NCBI RefSeq assembly: GCF_900096585.1
Contig: NZ_FMYH01000006.1
Coordinates: forward strand, 186,001-250,000
Origin: Sanguibacter gelidistatuariae
GTDB taxonomy: Bacteria; Actinomycetota; Actinomycetes; Actinomycetales; Cellulomonadaceae
DNA length: 64,000 nucleotides
Direction: 5' to 3'
Shown: piece by piece, positions 1-9,092 of the stretch
Position numbering within the stretch: position 1 is the first letter of the stretch
How the letters are laid out: the number at the start of each line of letters is the position of its first letter
The notes under the pieces: model-generated
Databases searched by the model: none
Told to the model about the DNA's origin: nothing
The model's input: the letters and a program-made list of their open reading frames with translations, nothing else
Translations under genes and position numbers: made by a program

Positions 1-1274
1 TTGAGGTGCACCCAGTCGACCGTGTAGTCCCGCTTGGCTTCCTGGGCCTTCCGCACAAAATCTCCCCGAAGCTTCGCCCGGGTGGTCTGCGGCGGGATGG
101 CCGTGGACTCGAAGACCTCGATGTCGCTCGCGACCTTGTCCACCAGGCCGCGCGCGGCGAGCAGATTGTACAGGCCCTCGGTCCGGGAGATGTCGTGGTA
201 GGCAAGGTCGAGCCGGGCGATCCGCGGGTCGTCCAGCTCGAGGGAGTGCTTGTCCTGGTACCGCCGGATGAGCTGGTGCTTGATCACCCAGTCGAGCTCG
301 CGCTCCACGCTCGTCAGGTTCCCCGACTCGAGCGCCGCCAGGCCTCGCTCCCACAGGTCGAAGACCTGCTTGTCCATGGGCGAGATCTCGCCGCTGTCCT
401 CGACGAAGGTCCGCACCCGGTTGAGATACTCCTGCTGCAGCTCGATCGCGGTCACCGTGCGCCCGGTGGCCAGCACGATCGGCGCCTTGCCGGTCATGTC
501 GTGGCTGATCTCCCGGATGGCCCGCATGGGGTTCTCCAAGGCCATGTCCCGCATGGGGATCCCGGCCTCGATGACACGCAGCACCATGTCGGTCGCGCCG
601 ACCTTGAGCATGGTCGTCGGCTCGGCCATGCTCGAGTCACCGACGATGATGTGCAGCCGACGGTACTTCTCGGCGTCGGCGTGCGGCTCGTCCCGGGTGT
701 TGATGATCGGCCGGGACCTGGTCGTCGCGCTCGAGACGGACTCCCAGATGTGGTCCGCGCGCTGGGACAGGCAGAACGTCGCGCCCTTCGGCGTCGTCAT
801 GATCTTGCCCGCTCCGGTGAGGACCTGGCGGGTGATCAAGAAGGGCACGAGGATATCCGCGAGCCGCGCGAAGTCACCCTGGCGGCGCACGAGGTAGTTC
901 TCGTGGCAGCCGTAGGAGTTGCCCGCGGAGTCGGTGTTGTTCTTGAAGAGGTGGATCCGGCCACCGATGCCCTCGAGCTCGAGGCGCTGCTGGGCATCGG
1001 CCACGAGGCCCTCGAGGATGCGCTCCCCGCCTCGGTCGTACGCGACCAGCTGGCGGACGTCGTCACACTCCGCAGTCGCGTACTCCGGGTGCGAGCCCAC
1101 ATCCAGGTACAGCCGGGAACCGTTGCGCAGGAAGACGTTGGAGGACCTTCCCCATGCCACGACCTTGCGGAAGAGGTACCGGGCCACCTCGTCTGCGGAG
1201 AGGCCCTGGCCGCCCGGGGCTGCGCACGTCACGCCGTACTCGGTCTCCAGACCGAAGATTCGTCGAGTGCTCAT
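1..1274 (-). CDS. pafA: Pup--protein ligase PafA (C-terminal end beyond window)
   Basis: PafA attaches the deamidated C-terminal glutamate of Pup to substrate lysines, using ATP, in the cytoplasm. The visible 424 residues begin [16 protein letters not shown], the glutamine-synthetase-like carboxylate-amine ligase signature (E10, E12), followed by the Asp58 motif [14 protein letters not shown] that carries the conserved active-site Asp of PafA. Later blocks include [19 protein letters not shown] and [13 protein letters not shown], both typical of PafA/Dop. The family is about 450 residues, so roughly the last 30 residues lie outside the window; the visible end reads DWVHL. It lies 7 bp downstream of prcA on the same strand, the usual prcB-prcA-pafA order. 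Confidence 0.97.
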   Translation of the reverse strand, partial: MSTRRIFGLETEYGVTCAAPGGQGLSADEVARYLFRKVVAWGRSSNVFLRNGSRLYLDVGSHPEYATAECDDVRQLVAYDRGGERILEGLVADAQQRLELEGIGGRIHLFKNNTDSAGNSYGCHENYLVRRQGDFARLADILVPFLITRQVLTGAGKIMTTPKGATFCLSQRADHIWESVSSATTRSRPIINTRDEPHADAEKYRRLHIIVGDSSMAEPTTMLKVGATDMVLRVIEAGIPMRDMALENPMRAIREISHDMTGKAPIVLATGRTVTAIELQQEYLNRVRTFVEDSGEISPMDKQVFDLWERGLAALESGNLTSVERELDWVIKHQLIRRYQDKHSLELDDPRIARLDLAYHDISRTEGLYNLLAARGLVDKVASDIEVFESTAIPPQTTRAKLRGDFVRKAQEAKRDYTVDWVHL

Positions 1275-1281
1275 GGCGTCC

Positions 1282-2016
1282 TCACGTCGAAAGCGTTGAT
1301 GTCGGAGGCGTTGATGTCAGGAGCTCCTCGAGGACCGGCCCGGCCAGCCGGCGGAAGGCCCGGCGCGGCCGGGTGCGGTCCAGGACCGCGACCTCCAGAT
1401 GCGCCGCCGGGATCTGGCGCGGCTCGCCATCCGTGGCCGCGGAGCCGATCGGCGTGGCCAGGACCGTGCGCACGAGTGTGAGCACCTCGGGCAGGGTCAT
1501 CTCGGGCCGCCAGCCCGTGGCCATCGCCTCCCCGAGCTGCTCGGCCTGGCCTCCCATGACCACGTAGCCGTGCTCGTCGCCGACCGATCCGTCGTAGGAC
1601 AGCCGGTAGATCTGGTCCAGCTCGTGAGTGAGCCCCACCTGGGCCACGACGAGCTCGACCTCGAGCGGCTTCGACTCGGTTGTGAAGACCGTGCCCAGTG
1701 TCTGGGCGTAGGCGTTGGCGAGCCCCCGGGCGTTGACGTCGGACCTGTCGTAGGAGTACCCGCGCAGGTCCGCGTAGCGCACGCCGGCGACCCGCAGGTT
1801 CTCGAACTCGTTGTACTTGCCGACCGCCGCGAAGGCGATGCGGTCATAGATCTCGGAGATCTTGTGCAGGGCCCGGGACGGGTTCTCCGTCGCGAAGGCG
1901 ATCCCGTCGTCGTAGGCGGCGACGACGACGGACCGGCCGCGGGCGATGCCCTTGCGGGCGTAGTCCGCGCGGTCCTTCATGAGCTGTTCGGGTGAGACGT
2001 AGAACGGCATGCTCAT
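1282..2016 (-). CDS. prcA: Proteasome subunit alpha PrcA
   Basis: Non-catalytic alpha subunit of the 20S core particle; alpha rings gate the chamber and receive the ATPase. The 244-residue product starts [31 protein letters not shown], the conserved N-terminal gate and YARKGIARG motif of actinobacterial PrcA, and has normal length. The start overlaps the prcB stop by 4 bp (ATGA), indicating translational coupling. A GGAGGTGA Shine-Dalgarno lies 6-9 bp upstream. A second ATG two codons downstream is possible. The C-terminal third is less conserved, as is usual for this family. Confidence 0.97.
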   Translation of the reverse strand: MSMPFYVSPEQLMKDRADYARKGIARGRSVVVAAYDDGIAFATENPSRALHKISEIYDRIAFAAVGKYNEFENLRVAGVRYADLRGYSYDRSDVNARGLANAYAQTLGTVFTTESKPLEVELVVAQVGLTHELDQIYRLSYDGSVGDEHGYVVMGGQAEQLGEAMATGWRPEMTLPEVLTLVRTVLATPIGSAATDGEPRQIPAAHLEVAVLDRTRPRRAFRRLAGPVLEELLTSTPPTSTLST

Positions 2017-2870
2017 CGCAGGTCACCTCCGTGCTGCTTGCCGTGGACCGCGCGGGCGTTGCGCACGGCGCGGGTCCGCTCCTCAGCGATCATGTCGACC
2101 ACGTCCTCGAGCTCGTCGTCGGGCACCCGGCGGAAGCCGTCCGCAGTGACCGTGGCCACAACCGGCCAGATCTTGCGGACGGAGTCGGGGCCGCCGGTCG
2201 CGGAGTCGTCGTCGGCCGCGTCGACCAGGGACTCCACGACCACACGGATGGCGGAGGTGGCGTCCATGCCGGCCCGCCAGAGCTTCTTGAGCGCGCCGCG
2301 GGCGAACACCGAGCCGGAACCGACGCTGTGGTGCTCGTACTCCTCGTAGCGACCGCCCGTGACGTCGTAGGAGAAGATCCGGCCGGCGTGGTCGTCGAGG
2401 TCGTAGCCGGCGAACAACGGGATGACCGCGAGGCCCTGCATGGCCAGGCCGAGGTTGCCCCTGATCATCGTCGAGAGCCGGTTCGCCTTGCCGTCCAGGG
2501 ACAGCAGCGTGCCCTCGATCTTCTCGTAGTGCTCAAGCTCTAGCTGGAACAGCCGGACGAGCTCGATGGCCAGGCCTGCCGTGCCGGCGATCCCGACGAC
2601 GGAGTAGTCGTCCGCGGCAAAGACCTTCTCGATCTCGCGGTTGGCGATCATCGAGCCCATCGTGGCGCGACGGTCCCCCGCCATGACGACTCCACCGTCG
2701 AAGGTCGCCGCGACGATGGTCGTAGCGTGCGGGGTCATGGGCACGGTCCCGGCCGGGAGCTGGCGGGACCCGGGGAGCAGGCTCGGGTCGTGCGCGGCGA
2801 GGAAGTCGACGAAGGATGCCGTGCCCGGGGTGAGGAAGGCGCGGGGGAACTTACCGGTGGGGTCCGCCAT
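2013..2870 (-). CDS. prcB: Proteasome subunit beta PrcB
   Basis: Catalytic N-terminal-threonine hydrolase subunit of the 20S proteasome. The 285-residue precursor carries a propeptide of about 49 residues. The mature protein should begin at Thr50 (context [16 protein letters not shown]), the autocatalytic cleavage site and nucleophile. Further family motifs are [40 protein letters not shown] and VGSGS. It is followed by prcA with a 4-bp overlap and lies 6 bp after pup, so pup-prcB-prcA-pafA are very likely co-transcribed. Confidence 0.97.
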   Translation of the reverse strand: MADPTGKFPRAFLTPGTASFVDFLAAHDPSLLPGSRQLPAGTVPMTPHATTIVAATFDGGVVMAGDRRATMGSMIANREIEKVFAADDYSVVGIAGTAGLAIELVRLFQLELEHYEKIEGTLLSLDGKANRLSTMIRGNLGLAMQGLAVIPLFAGYDLDDHAGRIFSYDVTGGRYEEYEHHSVGSGSVFARGALKKLWRAGMDATSAIRVVVESLVDAADDDSATGGPDSVRKIWPVVATVTADGFRRVPDDELEDVVDMIAEERTRAVRNARAVHGKQHGGDLR

Positions 2871-2876
2871 CGCGGA

Positions 2877-3071
2877 TCACTGCCCGCCCTTCTGGACGAA
2901 CCCGCGGACGAAGGACTCGGCGTTGATCTCGAGGACATCGTCGATCTCGTCGAGCAGGGCGTCGACTTCGGTGTCCCGGGTCTGGGCGGCGGCTACCGGG
3001 GCCGGGGCCGGGTCGACCTCGTCGGGCTCCCGGTCCTGCGACGCGTGCTGCTGGTGTTCCTGGCTGGCCAT
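2877..3071 (-). CDS. pup: Prokaryotic ubiquitin-like protein Pup
   Basis: Small disordered protein tag for proteasomal degradation. It is 64 residues from MASQEHQQHAS to the terminal GGQ. The C-terminal Gln must be deamidated by Dop before PafA can use it, which fits the dop gene in the same locus. The central part is rich in Glu, Asp and Gln, and the helix that binds the Mpa coiled coil (around TEVDALLDEIDDVLEIN) is present. The start was chosen at 3071 because GGAGGATGACA ends directly before the ATG. An upstream in-frame start at 3137 would add an unrelated 22 residues. Confidence 0.95.
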   Translation of the reverse strand: MASQEHQQHASQDREPDEVDPAPAPVAAAQTRDTEVDALLDEIDDVLEINAESFVRGFVQKGGQ

Positions 3072-3219
3072 GTCATCCTCCTTGCATCCGCAGTGCTGGG
3101 CGACCCTGCGGCTCGACGAACTCCCATCTAACCCCATCGCAACCCGCGCAGCAGAGGTTTGTCCACAGGCGGCACGGACGTGTTGGGCATCTCGGCTGTT
3201 CTAGGGCAGTATCCCCGTC

Positions 3220-6200
3220 ATGAGGCCTCCCCCACCCCGCGGACCGGAGCAGGTCGGGTGGCTCGACATGAGCTCCCTGACCGATCCCTCCCGCTGCCCC
3301 GCGTGCTCGGCCCCGCTCGCCGGCCAGACGTGCCAGGCCTGCGGGCTCGACGTCGCCGGCCCCGGCGGCCTGGCGCTCTGGGAGCTGTCGCAGGAGGTCG
3401 TGGTGACCATGGCCAGGCGCGCGGAGCTGATCGCGACGATGCGTATGCCGGTGAGGCCGCCAGCTCCGGCCCGGTCGCCGTATGCGCCTCGGGGTGCGTC
3501 CGCCGTGGCCGGTTCGTCCGTAGCAGGTTCGTCCGTAGCCGGTTCGTCCGTGGCCGCTGGCGCATCGACGCTCGCTGCCCCGCTGCCGGCGGTTCCGGTA
3601 CCCGCCGTCCCGGCGCCACGCCTTTCCGCGCCCGCGATTCCCGCGCCGCAGCGTCCGACGCCGGCCCGGACGGGCTGGGCGCTGCAGACCATCCTGCTGG
3701 TGCTGGGTGCCACCCTGCTCGCCGGCGCGGGCCTCGTCTTCACCGTCTTCGCGTGGGGGCTTCTGCCGTTGGTCGCCCGCGGGGTGATTCTCGCGGGGGT
3801 GACTGCCGCCGTCTTCGCCGGGGCCCACCGCGCCGCGCGCGCGAACCTCCGGTCCAGCGCCGAGGCGATCGCGGGCCTCGGCTCGGCGCTCGTCGTCCTG
3901 GTTGCCTGGGTGCTGTGGACGGCCGCCCTGGCCGATGAGGTCAGCGGAGCGGTCGCCATGGCCGGGGCCCTCCTCGTCGCCGCTGTGGTCCTCGTGCCGC
4001 TCGGGCGGACGCTCACGCTCGCCACGCCGTCCGTGATCGGCCTGGTCGGCCTCACCCTCGCCCCTGCCGTGCTCGCGACCTGGATCACCTGGTCGCCCGC
4101 TTCGGCTCTCCTGCTCGCCGCCTCCGCTGCCCTGTGCATGATCGGGCAGCATCCCCTGGTCGCCGACGCACCGGCCACCCATGCACTCGCCGTGACTGCG
4201 CCGGCCGGCCTCGGTCCCGTCCCAGCCCCGTCCGCGCCGGTAACCCTCCGGCACGCCCACACGGCACTCACCGCTCTCGCACCGATCTACCTGGCCCTTT
4301 CGGCGTTCATCACGGCGACCAACCTCATCACCTTCGGCGCCGTTCAGACCCTCGCCCCGCTTGCCGGGATCGCTCTCGTGAGCGGCCTGTGGGCCTGGAT
4401 CTGCGCCCCCACGCCGTCCGGACGCGTCTGGTCCGCGGCGACCGGGACCGCCCTCGCCCTCCTGGGAACGACTGGCGCCGCGGCGCTGCCCGGGGCGGCG
4501 CCGAGCCTCACCCTCGTGTGGCTCCTGCCGGTGGGCGCCGCCGCCGGCGTGGCCGCGTCCGTGGGCATCCTGCGAGCGCTGCCGCGTCTGGACGCGTCGG
4601 CGGCGCGCGCGGGCTGGGTCGTCTTCCTGCTCACGGGGCTCCTCCCCGGCACTATGACCGTGCTGGCTATCGTCCTCGCCCTGGCCTCGACCCAGGTCCC
4701 GCACGGGGTGAGCGGCCGGCTCGACGTGGTCCAGATCCTCGCCGGACTCGTGGTGATGGCCGCGGCGGCGCCGCTGCTTCACCTGACGGGTGGGCGCGTG
4801 GTCACCTCGTTGGCGCCGCCCCTCCTGGCCGCTCCGTTCCCCGCGCCGGGGCCGCTCCCTACGTACGTGCACCTCCCTGCCTACCCTCAGCCCCCCGCCT
4901 ACCCACAGTTCCCTGCGGCCCCGCGACCTCGTAGCGCGTTCCCGGCGCACCCGATGGGCGTGGGCGTCGTCGCGTCGACGTTCCTGCTGCTGGGGCTTCC
5001 CCTGCTGATGCCGAGCGTCGTCTGGGCGGCCTCGACGTGGCTGGTTCTCGCGGCGCTGGTCTCCGTCGCCAGCACCCGGCTGTCCGCCAGCACACCGGGC
5101 GCCGGCTCCGTGCCGGTGGGTCTCGGGGGAGCTGGACCGGAACCCGATCTGGTCTGGGCAGCGGCGCGCGCGCCTGCGCCGATCCCGCCCGAGCGGCTCG
5201 CCGCCCTCGTGCGCGGGTGCGCTCAGGTGTTCTGCGCCGCGGCGGTGACCGTGGGGACCGTCCTCTCCTTCTCCCTCGCGGCCGGCGCCGACGGCTCGGT
5301 CACCGGTGACGCGGGCCGGGCCATGGTCGCGGCGTCTTTCGCCGTCGCCGGTCTGGTGCTGTGGGTCGCCCGTTCCTGGGTGCCCGAGGGCGCGGGAAAC
5401 CGTGCGGCGCTGCTGTTCGGATCGCTTGTCATCACCTCCGTCGGGATCGGTATCCTCGTCCGGCTCGTGGTGCCATTGACCTCCATCGGGTGGTATGCGG
5501 CGCCGTTCCCCCTGCTCGTAGTCCTGGTCGCCGGGCTCGCGCGGCACCGAGGAGCTGTCCGTCCGCTCGGCGCGGATCACCTCGCAGCCCTGGTCGCAGC
5601 GGCGGTGCTGCTCGTCCCCGGACTCGTCGTCGGCGCATCGATCGCCCTGACCGCAACGCGGACGGATATCGGTCAGCCCCTCGTGTCCTCCCTGCTCGCG
5701 ACGGCTCTGCTGGCCGCTGCGATCATCCTGGCGTGGCAGCTGGCCTTCGCCGCCCGGTATCCCGCCGGGGCCCGGCTGCGCGCCACTGCTGGCGCCCTCG
5801 TCCCGGTGCTGGCCACGGCGATCCTGCTCGGCCTGCGCCCGATCACCCTGGCCCTGGATCTGCCGCTCGCCGACCTCGACTGGTCGCTCGCCGTCCTCGG
5901 GCTCCTGGTCGTCCTGATCACGTGGGCGGGGTCGGCCGCGTCGCCGGCCGAGGCCGCCCGGCTCGCCTGCGAGGTCGCCGTCGTCATCCTCGCGGTCGTG
6001 ACGACGGCCGTGGTCGTGGCTCACGGCGATCCCGCTCGGGTGTCGATCGCACTGTCGATCTGCGCCGTGGGGGCGCTCGCGTTCGCGGTCGTCTCTGGGC
6101 GACCGCGCTGGGGCTGGCTCGCCCTGGGCCTCGTGGTGTGCGCCTCCTGGGTGTCCCTGGGAGGCACGGACTTCCCGCCGGAGGCCTACACGGCACCCGG

Positions 6201-7413
6201 TGGGCTGGTCGTGGTCGTGGTGGGCGCCTGGCAGCTCGTGGCGTCGCTGCGCGCCGGCAGCCCCCTCGAACGCCCGATCCGAATCGCACTGGCCGGCCTG
6301 CTGGTGCTTGTCCTGCCGACCGTGCTCCTGGCGCCGTGGTCGAGCGAGGAGGTACGCGCTGTCGTCGTGGCGGTGTGCGTCGTGTGGCTGGGGCTGACCG
6401 CCCAGCTCCTTACGATGACCGTCGCCTCACGGCTGCGCCCCCTGATCGTCGGGCTGACCGTGCTTGGACTGGTCGGCGCGGCCGTCGGACTGGGCGGCCG
6501 CGCCGTGGCGCTGGCCAGCCAGGTGGCCTCCGGTTCCGGGGATCCAGGCCCGACGACGCAGCGCCCCGTCCTGATGATGGGACTGTGGACCGCGGCGGCC
6601 GTGGCGAGCACCGCGGCGGGGGCCGTCCACCTCGCCCGCACGAGGTTCCCGCGGACGGCACCCGTCAGCACGCGGCCATCCGTCCTCGCCGGCGACCCTC
6701 GGGTGTGGGCGGTCACCGCATGCATGCTCCTGCTCACCGCGCCGATCGGCCTCCTGGTGACCCGGGGATACTTCGAGACCGCGACCGGGTGGGTCACGGG
6801 CGGCCTGGTCGTCGGCTGGGGGGTGGCGGCTCTGCTCGGCACCCCGCCCGGCGCACCGAGAGTCCGCTCGCCCCTGGAGTTCACGCTCCGCACGGTGCCG
6901 GCCCTGGCCGGCGCCTACGTCACGGCGCTGCTCGGCGCGACGGCCCTGTCGGCGTCGGGCCTGGGAAGCATGCGCCCTGCTCTCTCTATACTCCTGACCT
7001 GCGCGGGGGCATTCGTCGCGGTGGTTGGCGTGCGCGCCGCACAGGTGGCGCCGTCGTCGTCCACGTGGCGCACGGTGTCTGTCGGCGCGCTCGCGACGAT
7101 CATCCCGACCACCTTGGCGATGTTCGGTGACCCGAGCGGCTGGTGGATCTCCGCGGCGATCGTCACGGCCGCCGTGTGGCTCGTCCTGGGCGTGAGCCTG
7201 CGGTGGCAGGCACCGGTGGCCTGCGGAGGCGTCGCCCTCGCCGTCCAAGCCGTGGTCCTGGCCGGTCCGCCCGCGCTGGCAGCGCTGTCCGGGATCCTGG
7301 GCTGGGTGATCCTGGCCGCAGTCGGCGGGGCGCTCCTCGCGCTGGGGCTGACCTTCGAGCGTCAGATCACGACCGCGCGAAAGGTGCTGCGCCGATACGC
7401 CGACCTCCGCTGA
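3220..7413 (+). CDS. Large zinc-ribbon polytopic membrane protein, function unknown
   Basis: A 1397-residue protein. Near the N-terminus a CPAC...CQAC cysteine set (residues about 26-42) forms a probable zinc ribbon. It is followed by a soluble Ala/Ser/Pro-rich linker with VAGSS repeated three times, and then more than thirty hydrophobic segments to the C-terminus, interrupted by a Pro/Tyr-rich stretch near residue 550. The C-terminus is basic and soluble (FERQITTARKVLRRYADLR). I recognise no catalytic motif; the arrangement is reminiscent of DUF2157-like integral membrane proteins. The gene is transcribed opposite to the proteasome genes, 148 bp from pup and 30 bp from the dop stop. A -10-like CAGTAT lies 7 nt before the ATG at 3220; an ATG at 3268 is an alternative start. 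Confidence 0.85.
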   Translation: MRPPPPRGPEQVGWLDMSSLTDPSRCPACSAPLAGQTCQACGLDVAGPGGLALWELSQEVVVTMARRAELIATMRMPVRPPAPARSPYAPRGASAVAGSSVAGSSVAGSSVAAGASTLAAPLPAVPVPAVPAPRLSAPAIPAPQRPTPARTGWALQTILLVLGATLLAGAGLVFTVFAWGLLPLVARGVILAGVTAAVFAGAHRAARANLRSSAEAIAGLGSALVVLVAWVLWTAALADEVSGAVAMAGALLVAAVVLVPLGRTLTLATPSVIGLVGLTLAPAVLATWITWSPASALLLAASAALCMIGQHPLVADAPATHALAVTAPAGLGPVPAPSAPVTLRHAHTALTALAPIYLALSAFITATNLITFGAVQTLAPLAGIALVSGLWAWICAPTPSGRVWSAATGTALALLGTTGAAALPGAAPSLTLVWLLPVGAAAGVAASVGILRALPRLDASAARAGWVVFLLTGLLPGTMTVLAIVLALASTQVPHGVSGRLDVVQILAGLVVMAAAAPLLHLTGGRVVTSLAPPLLAAPFPAPGPLPTYVHLPAYPQPPAYPQFPAAPRPRSAFPAHPMGVGVVASTFLLLGLPLLMPSVVWAASTWLVLAALVSVASTRLSASTPGAGSVPVGLGGAGPEPDLVWAAARAPAPIPPERLAALVRGCAQVFCAAAVTVGTVLSFSLAAGADGSVTGDAGRAMVAASFAVAGLVLWVARSWVPEGAGNRAALLFGSLVITSVGIGILVRLVVPLTSIGWYAAPFPLLVVLVAGLARHRGAVRPLGADHLAALVAAAVLLVPGLVVGASIALTATRTDIGQPLVSSLLATALLAAAIILAWQLAFAARYPAGARLRATAGALVPVLATAILLGLRPITLALDLPLADLDWSLAVLGLLVVLITWAGSAASPAEAARLACEVAVVILAVVTTAVVVAHGDPARVSIALSICAVGALAFAVVSGRPRWGWLALGLVVCASWVSLGGTDFPPEAYTAPGGLVVVVVGAWQLVASLRAGSPLERPIRIALAGLLVLVLPTVLLAPWSSEEVRAVVVAVCVVWLGLTAQLLTMTVASRLRPLIVGLTVLGLVGAAVGLGGRAVALASQVASGSGDPGPTTQRPVLMMGLWTAAAVASTAAGAVHLARTRFPRTAPVSTRPSVLAGDPRVWAVTACMLLLTAPIGLLVTRGYFETATGWVTGGLVVGWGVAALLGTPPGAPRVRSPLEFTLRTVPALAGAYVTALLGATALSASGLGSMRPALSILLTCAGAFVAVVGVRAAQVAPSSSTWRTVSVGALATIIPTTLAMFGDPSGWWISAAIVTAAVWLVLGVSLRWQAPVACGGVALAVQAVVLAGPPALAALSGILGWVILAAVGGALLALGLTFERQITTARKVLRRYADLR
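3505..3549 (+). repeat. Three 15-bp tandem repeats inside the membrane-protein gene
   Basis: Three consecutive near-identical 15-bp units of the form GTRGCMGGTTCGTCC encode Val-Ala-Gly-Ser-Ser three times in the linker between the zinc ribbon and the first membrane segment. The period is a multiple of three, so changes in copy number keep the frame. Confidence 0.85.
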
Positions 7414-7443
7414 GGGTGACGCCCAGCCTCGCTCGCGGCCGGA

Positions 7444-9063
7444 TCACCCCATGAGCGCGGTGAGGAACTCCCCGGCGTCGTCGTGCTCGGCGAAGAGGGC
7501 GCCGACGTGCTCCTGAGTGCCGCGCCACGGGTCCATCATCGGGACGCGCTGCAACGACGGGGCACCAGGAATGTCGAAGATCACCGAGTCCCAGCTCGCC
7601 GCGGAGATCTCCCCGGGGAACCGGGCCATCGCCTCCCCGCGGAAGAAGGCTCGGGTGTCGGTGGGTGGGTGCGCGACGGCGACGGCGATCTCGGCGTCGG
7701 TGACCAGCCGCTCGACCGCGCCCGCAGCGACGAGGCGGTGGTAGACGCTCCGTTCGGGGCGCACGTCGCACCACTGCAGGTCCATGGCCCGCAGCCGCGG
7801 GTGGTCCCAGGCGAGGCTGTCGCGGCTGCGCAGGCCTTCCAGCAGCCGCAGCTTGGCGACCCACTCGACGTCCCGGGCGCACGAGGCTCGGTCCGTGCTC
7901 AGCCGCGTGAGCACGCTGTCCCAGCGATCGGTCACGTCGCGGCTCGCGTCGTCCCAGCCGGTCACGTCGAAGACCCGCCGGATGACGTCGAGGTACCCGC
8001 GCTGCACGTCGAGGGCGGTCATCTGCCGTCCGTCGGCGAGGTCCAGGAGGGCGGTGAGGTCGAGGTCGCGGCTGACCCGGGCGACATCGGACACGGGGTC
8101 CTTGAGCCGCAGCGCGGCCAGCGCGCCGCGCGCCCCGGGGAGCGCGTCGAGGTGCTCGAGCACCCACAGCACGGCCGACGTCGTGCCGAGCTTGAGGTAC
8201 GTCGCCGTCTCGAAGAGGTTCGCGTCGCCGATGATCAGGTGCAGGCGGCGCCAGCGCAGCCGGTCGGCGTGCGGCTCGTCGCGGGTGTTGATGATCGGGC
8301 GACGCAGCGTCGTCTCGAGGCCGACCTCGGCCTCCATGTAGTCGGCGCGCTGGGCCATCTGGAAGCCGGCGTCCTTGCCGGTCGCGCCGAGGCCGACCCG
8401 CCCGGACCCGGTGAAGACCGTCCGGGTCACCAGGAACGGGGTGAGCAGCTCGATGATCGTGGTGAAGGGGACCGCCCGGTCGACGAGGAAGTTCTCGTGC
8501 GTGCCGTAGCTGGCGCCCTTGCCGTCGATGTTGTTCTTGTAGAGCTGGATGTCCAGCCCCATGTGCGCGGCCACCTCCCGGGAGGCGACCAGCATGACCC
8601 GCTCCCCCGCCACGTCCCAGCGCACGCCGTCGAGCGGGTTGGTCACCTCAGGCGAGGAGTACTCGGGGTGGGCGTGGTCGACATACAGGCGGGCGCCGTT
8701 GGTGAGGATCGCGTTCGCAGCGCTGGGGTCGTCATAGGCCTCGGTCGTCGGTCGGGTGATGGACTGCAGCTCCTCGGCGGTGCCCGAGGGCGGGCCGGCG
8801 ACTGGCCCGGCGGGGGCCGGGTGGGACGGGTCGTCGGTCAGCATCGAGGGGTGGGCCGAGGCACGTGGGACGTGGAAGCCCCGGGCGTCGAGCAGCGGGT
8901 CCTCGTCGTCGTAGTCCCAGCGGGCCCGTCCCCGTGCGCTCGAGCTGATGGCCCGGTACGCGGTCACCACCTGGCTGGACATGAGCATCGGGTTCGCCAG
9001 CGGGTTTCCCTGCTGGAGGACGCCGTACTCGGTCTCGATCCCCATCACCCTGCGTACAGTCAC
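7444..9063 (-). CDS. dop: Pup deamidase/depupylase Dop
   Basis: Dop converts the C-terminal Gln of Pup to Glu and also removes Pup from conjugates. The 539-residue product begins MTVRRVMGIETEYGV, homologous to PafA. It carries the Dop-specific insertion after residue 40 (up to about residue 110) that PafA lacks, and the Asp129 motif YVDHAHPEYSSPE. Further shared blocks are LYKNNIDGKGASYGTHEN and [21 protein letters not shown]. Length is slightly above the usual 500, because of a Pro/Ala-rich stretch (residues 80-95) in the insertion. It lies 30 bp from mpa and is separated from pup by the oppositely transcribed membrane-protein gene. Confidence 0.96.
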   Translation of the reverse strand: MTVRRVMGIETEYGVLQQGNPLANPMLMSSQVVTAYRAISSSARGRARWDYDDEDPLLDARGFHVPRASAHPSMLTDDPSHPAPAGPVAGPPSGTAEELQSITRPTTEAYDDPSAANAILTNGARLYVDHAHPEYSSPEVTNPLDGVRWDVAGERVMLVASREVAAHMGLDIQLYKNNIDGKGASYGTHENFLVDRAVPFTTIIELLTPFLVTRTVFTGSGRVGLGATGKDAGFQMAQRADYMEAEVGLETTLRRPIINTRDEPHADRLRWRRLHLIIGDANLFETATYLKLGTTSAVLWVLEHLDALPGARGALAALRLKDPVSDVARVSRDLDLTALLDLADGRQMTALDVQRGYLDVIRRVFDVTGWDDASRDVTDRWDSVLTRLSTDRASCARDVEWVAKLRLLEGLRSRDSLAWDHPRLRAMDLQWCDVRPERSVYHRLVAAGAVERLVTDAEIAVAVAHPPTDTRAFFRGEAMARFPGEISAASWDSVIFDIPGAPSLQRVPMMDPWRGTQEHVGALFAEHDDAGEFLTALMG

Positions 9064-9092
9064 CCCCCAACCCTACCGACCGCCAGGGTGGG

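Noticed and set aside
3073-6024. 983-codon open frame on the minus strand opposite the large membrane-protein gene
   Set aside because: The translation is Arg/Gly/Asp/Glu/Gln-rich with no domain or hydrophobic pattern, as expected for the antisense of a high-GC gene; the plus-strand frame has a coherent zinc ribbon and membrane helices.
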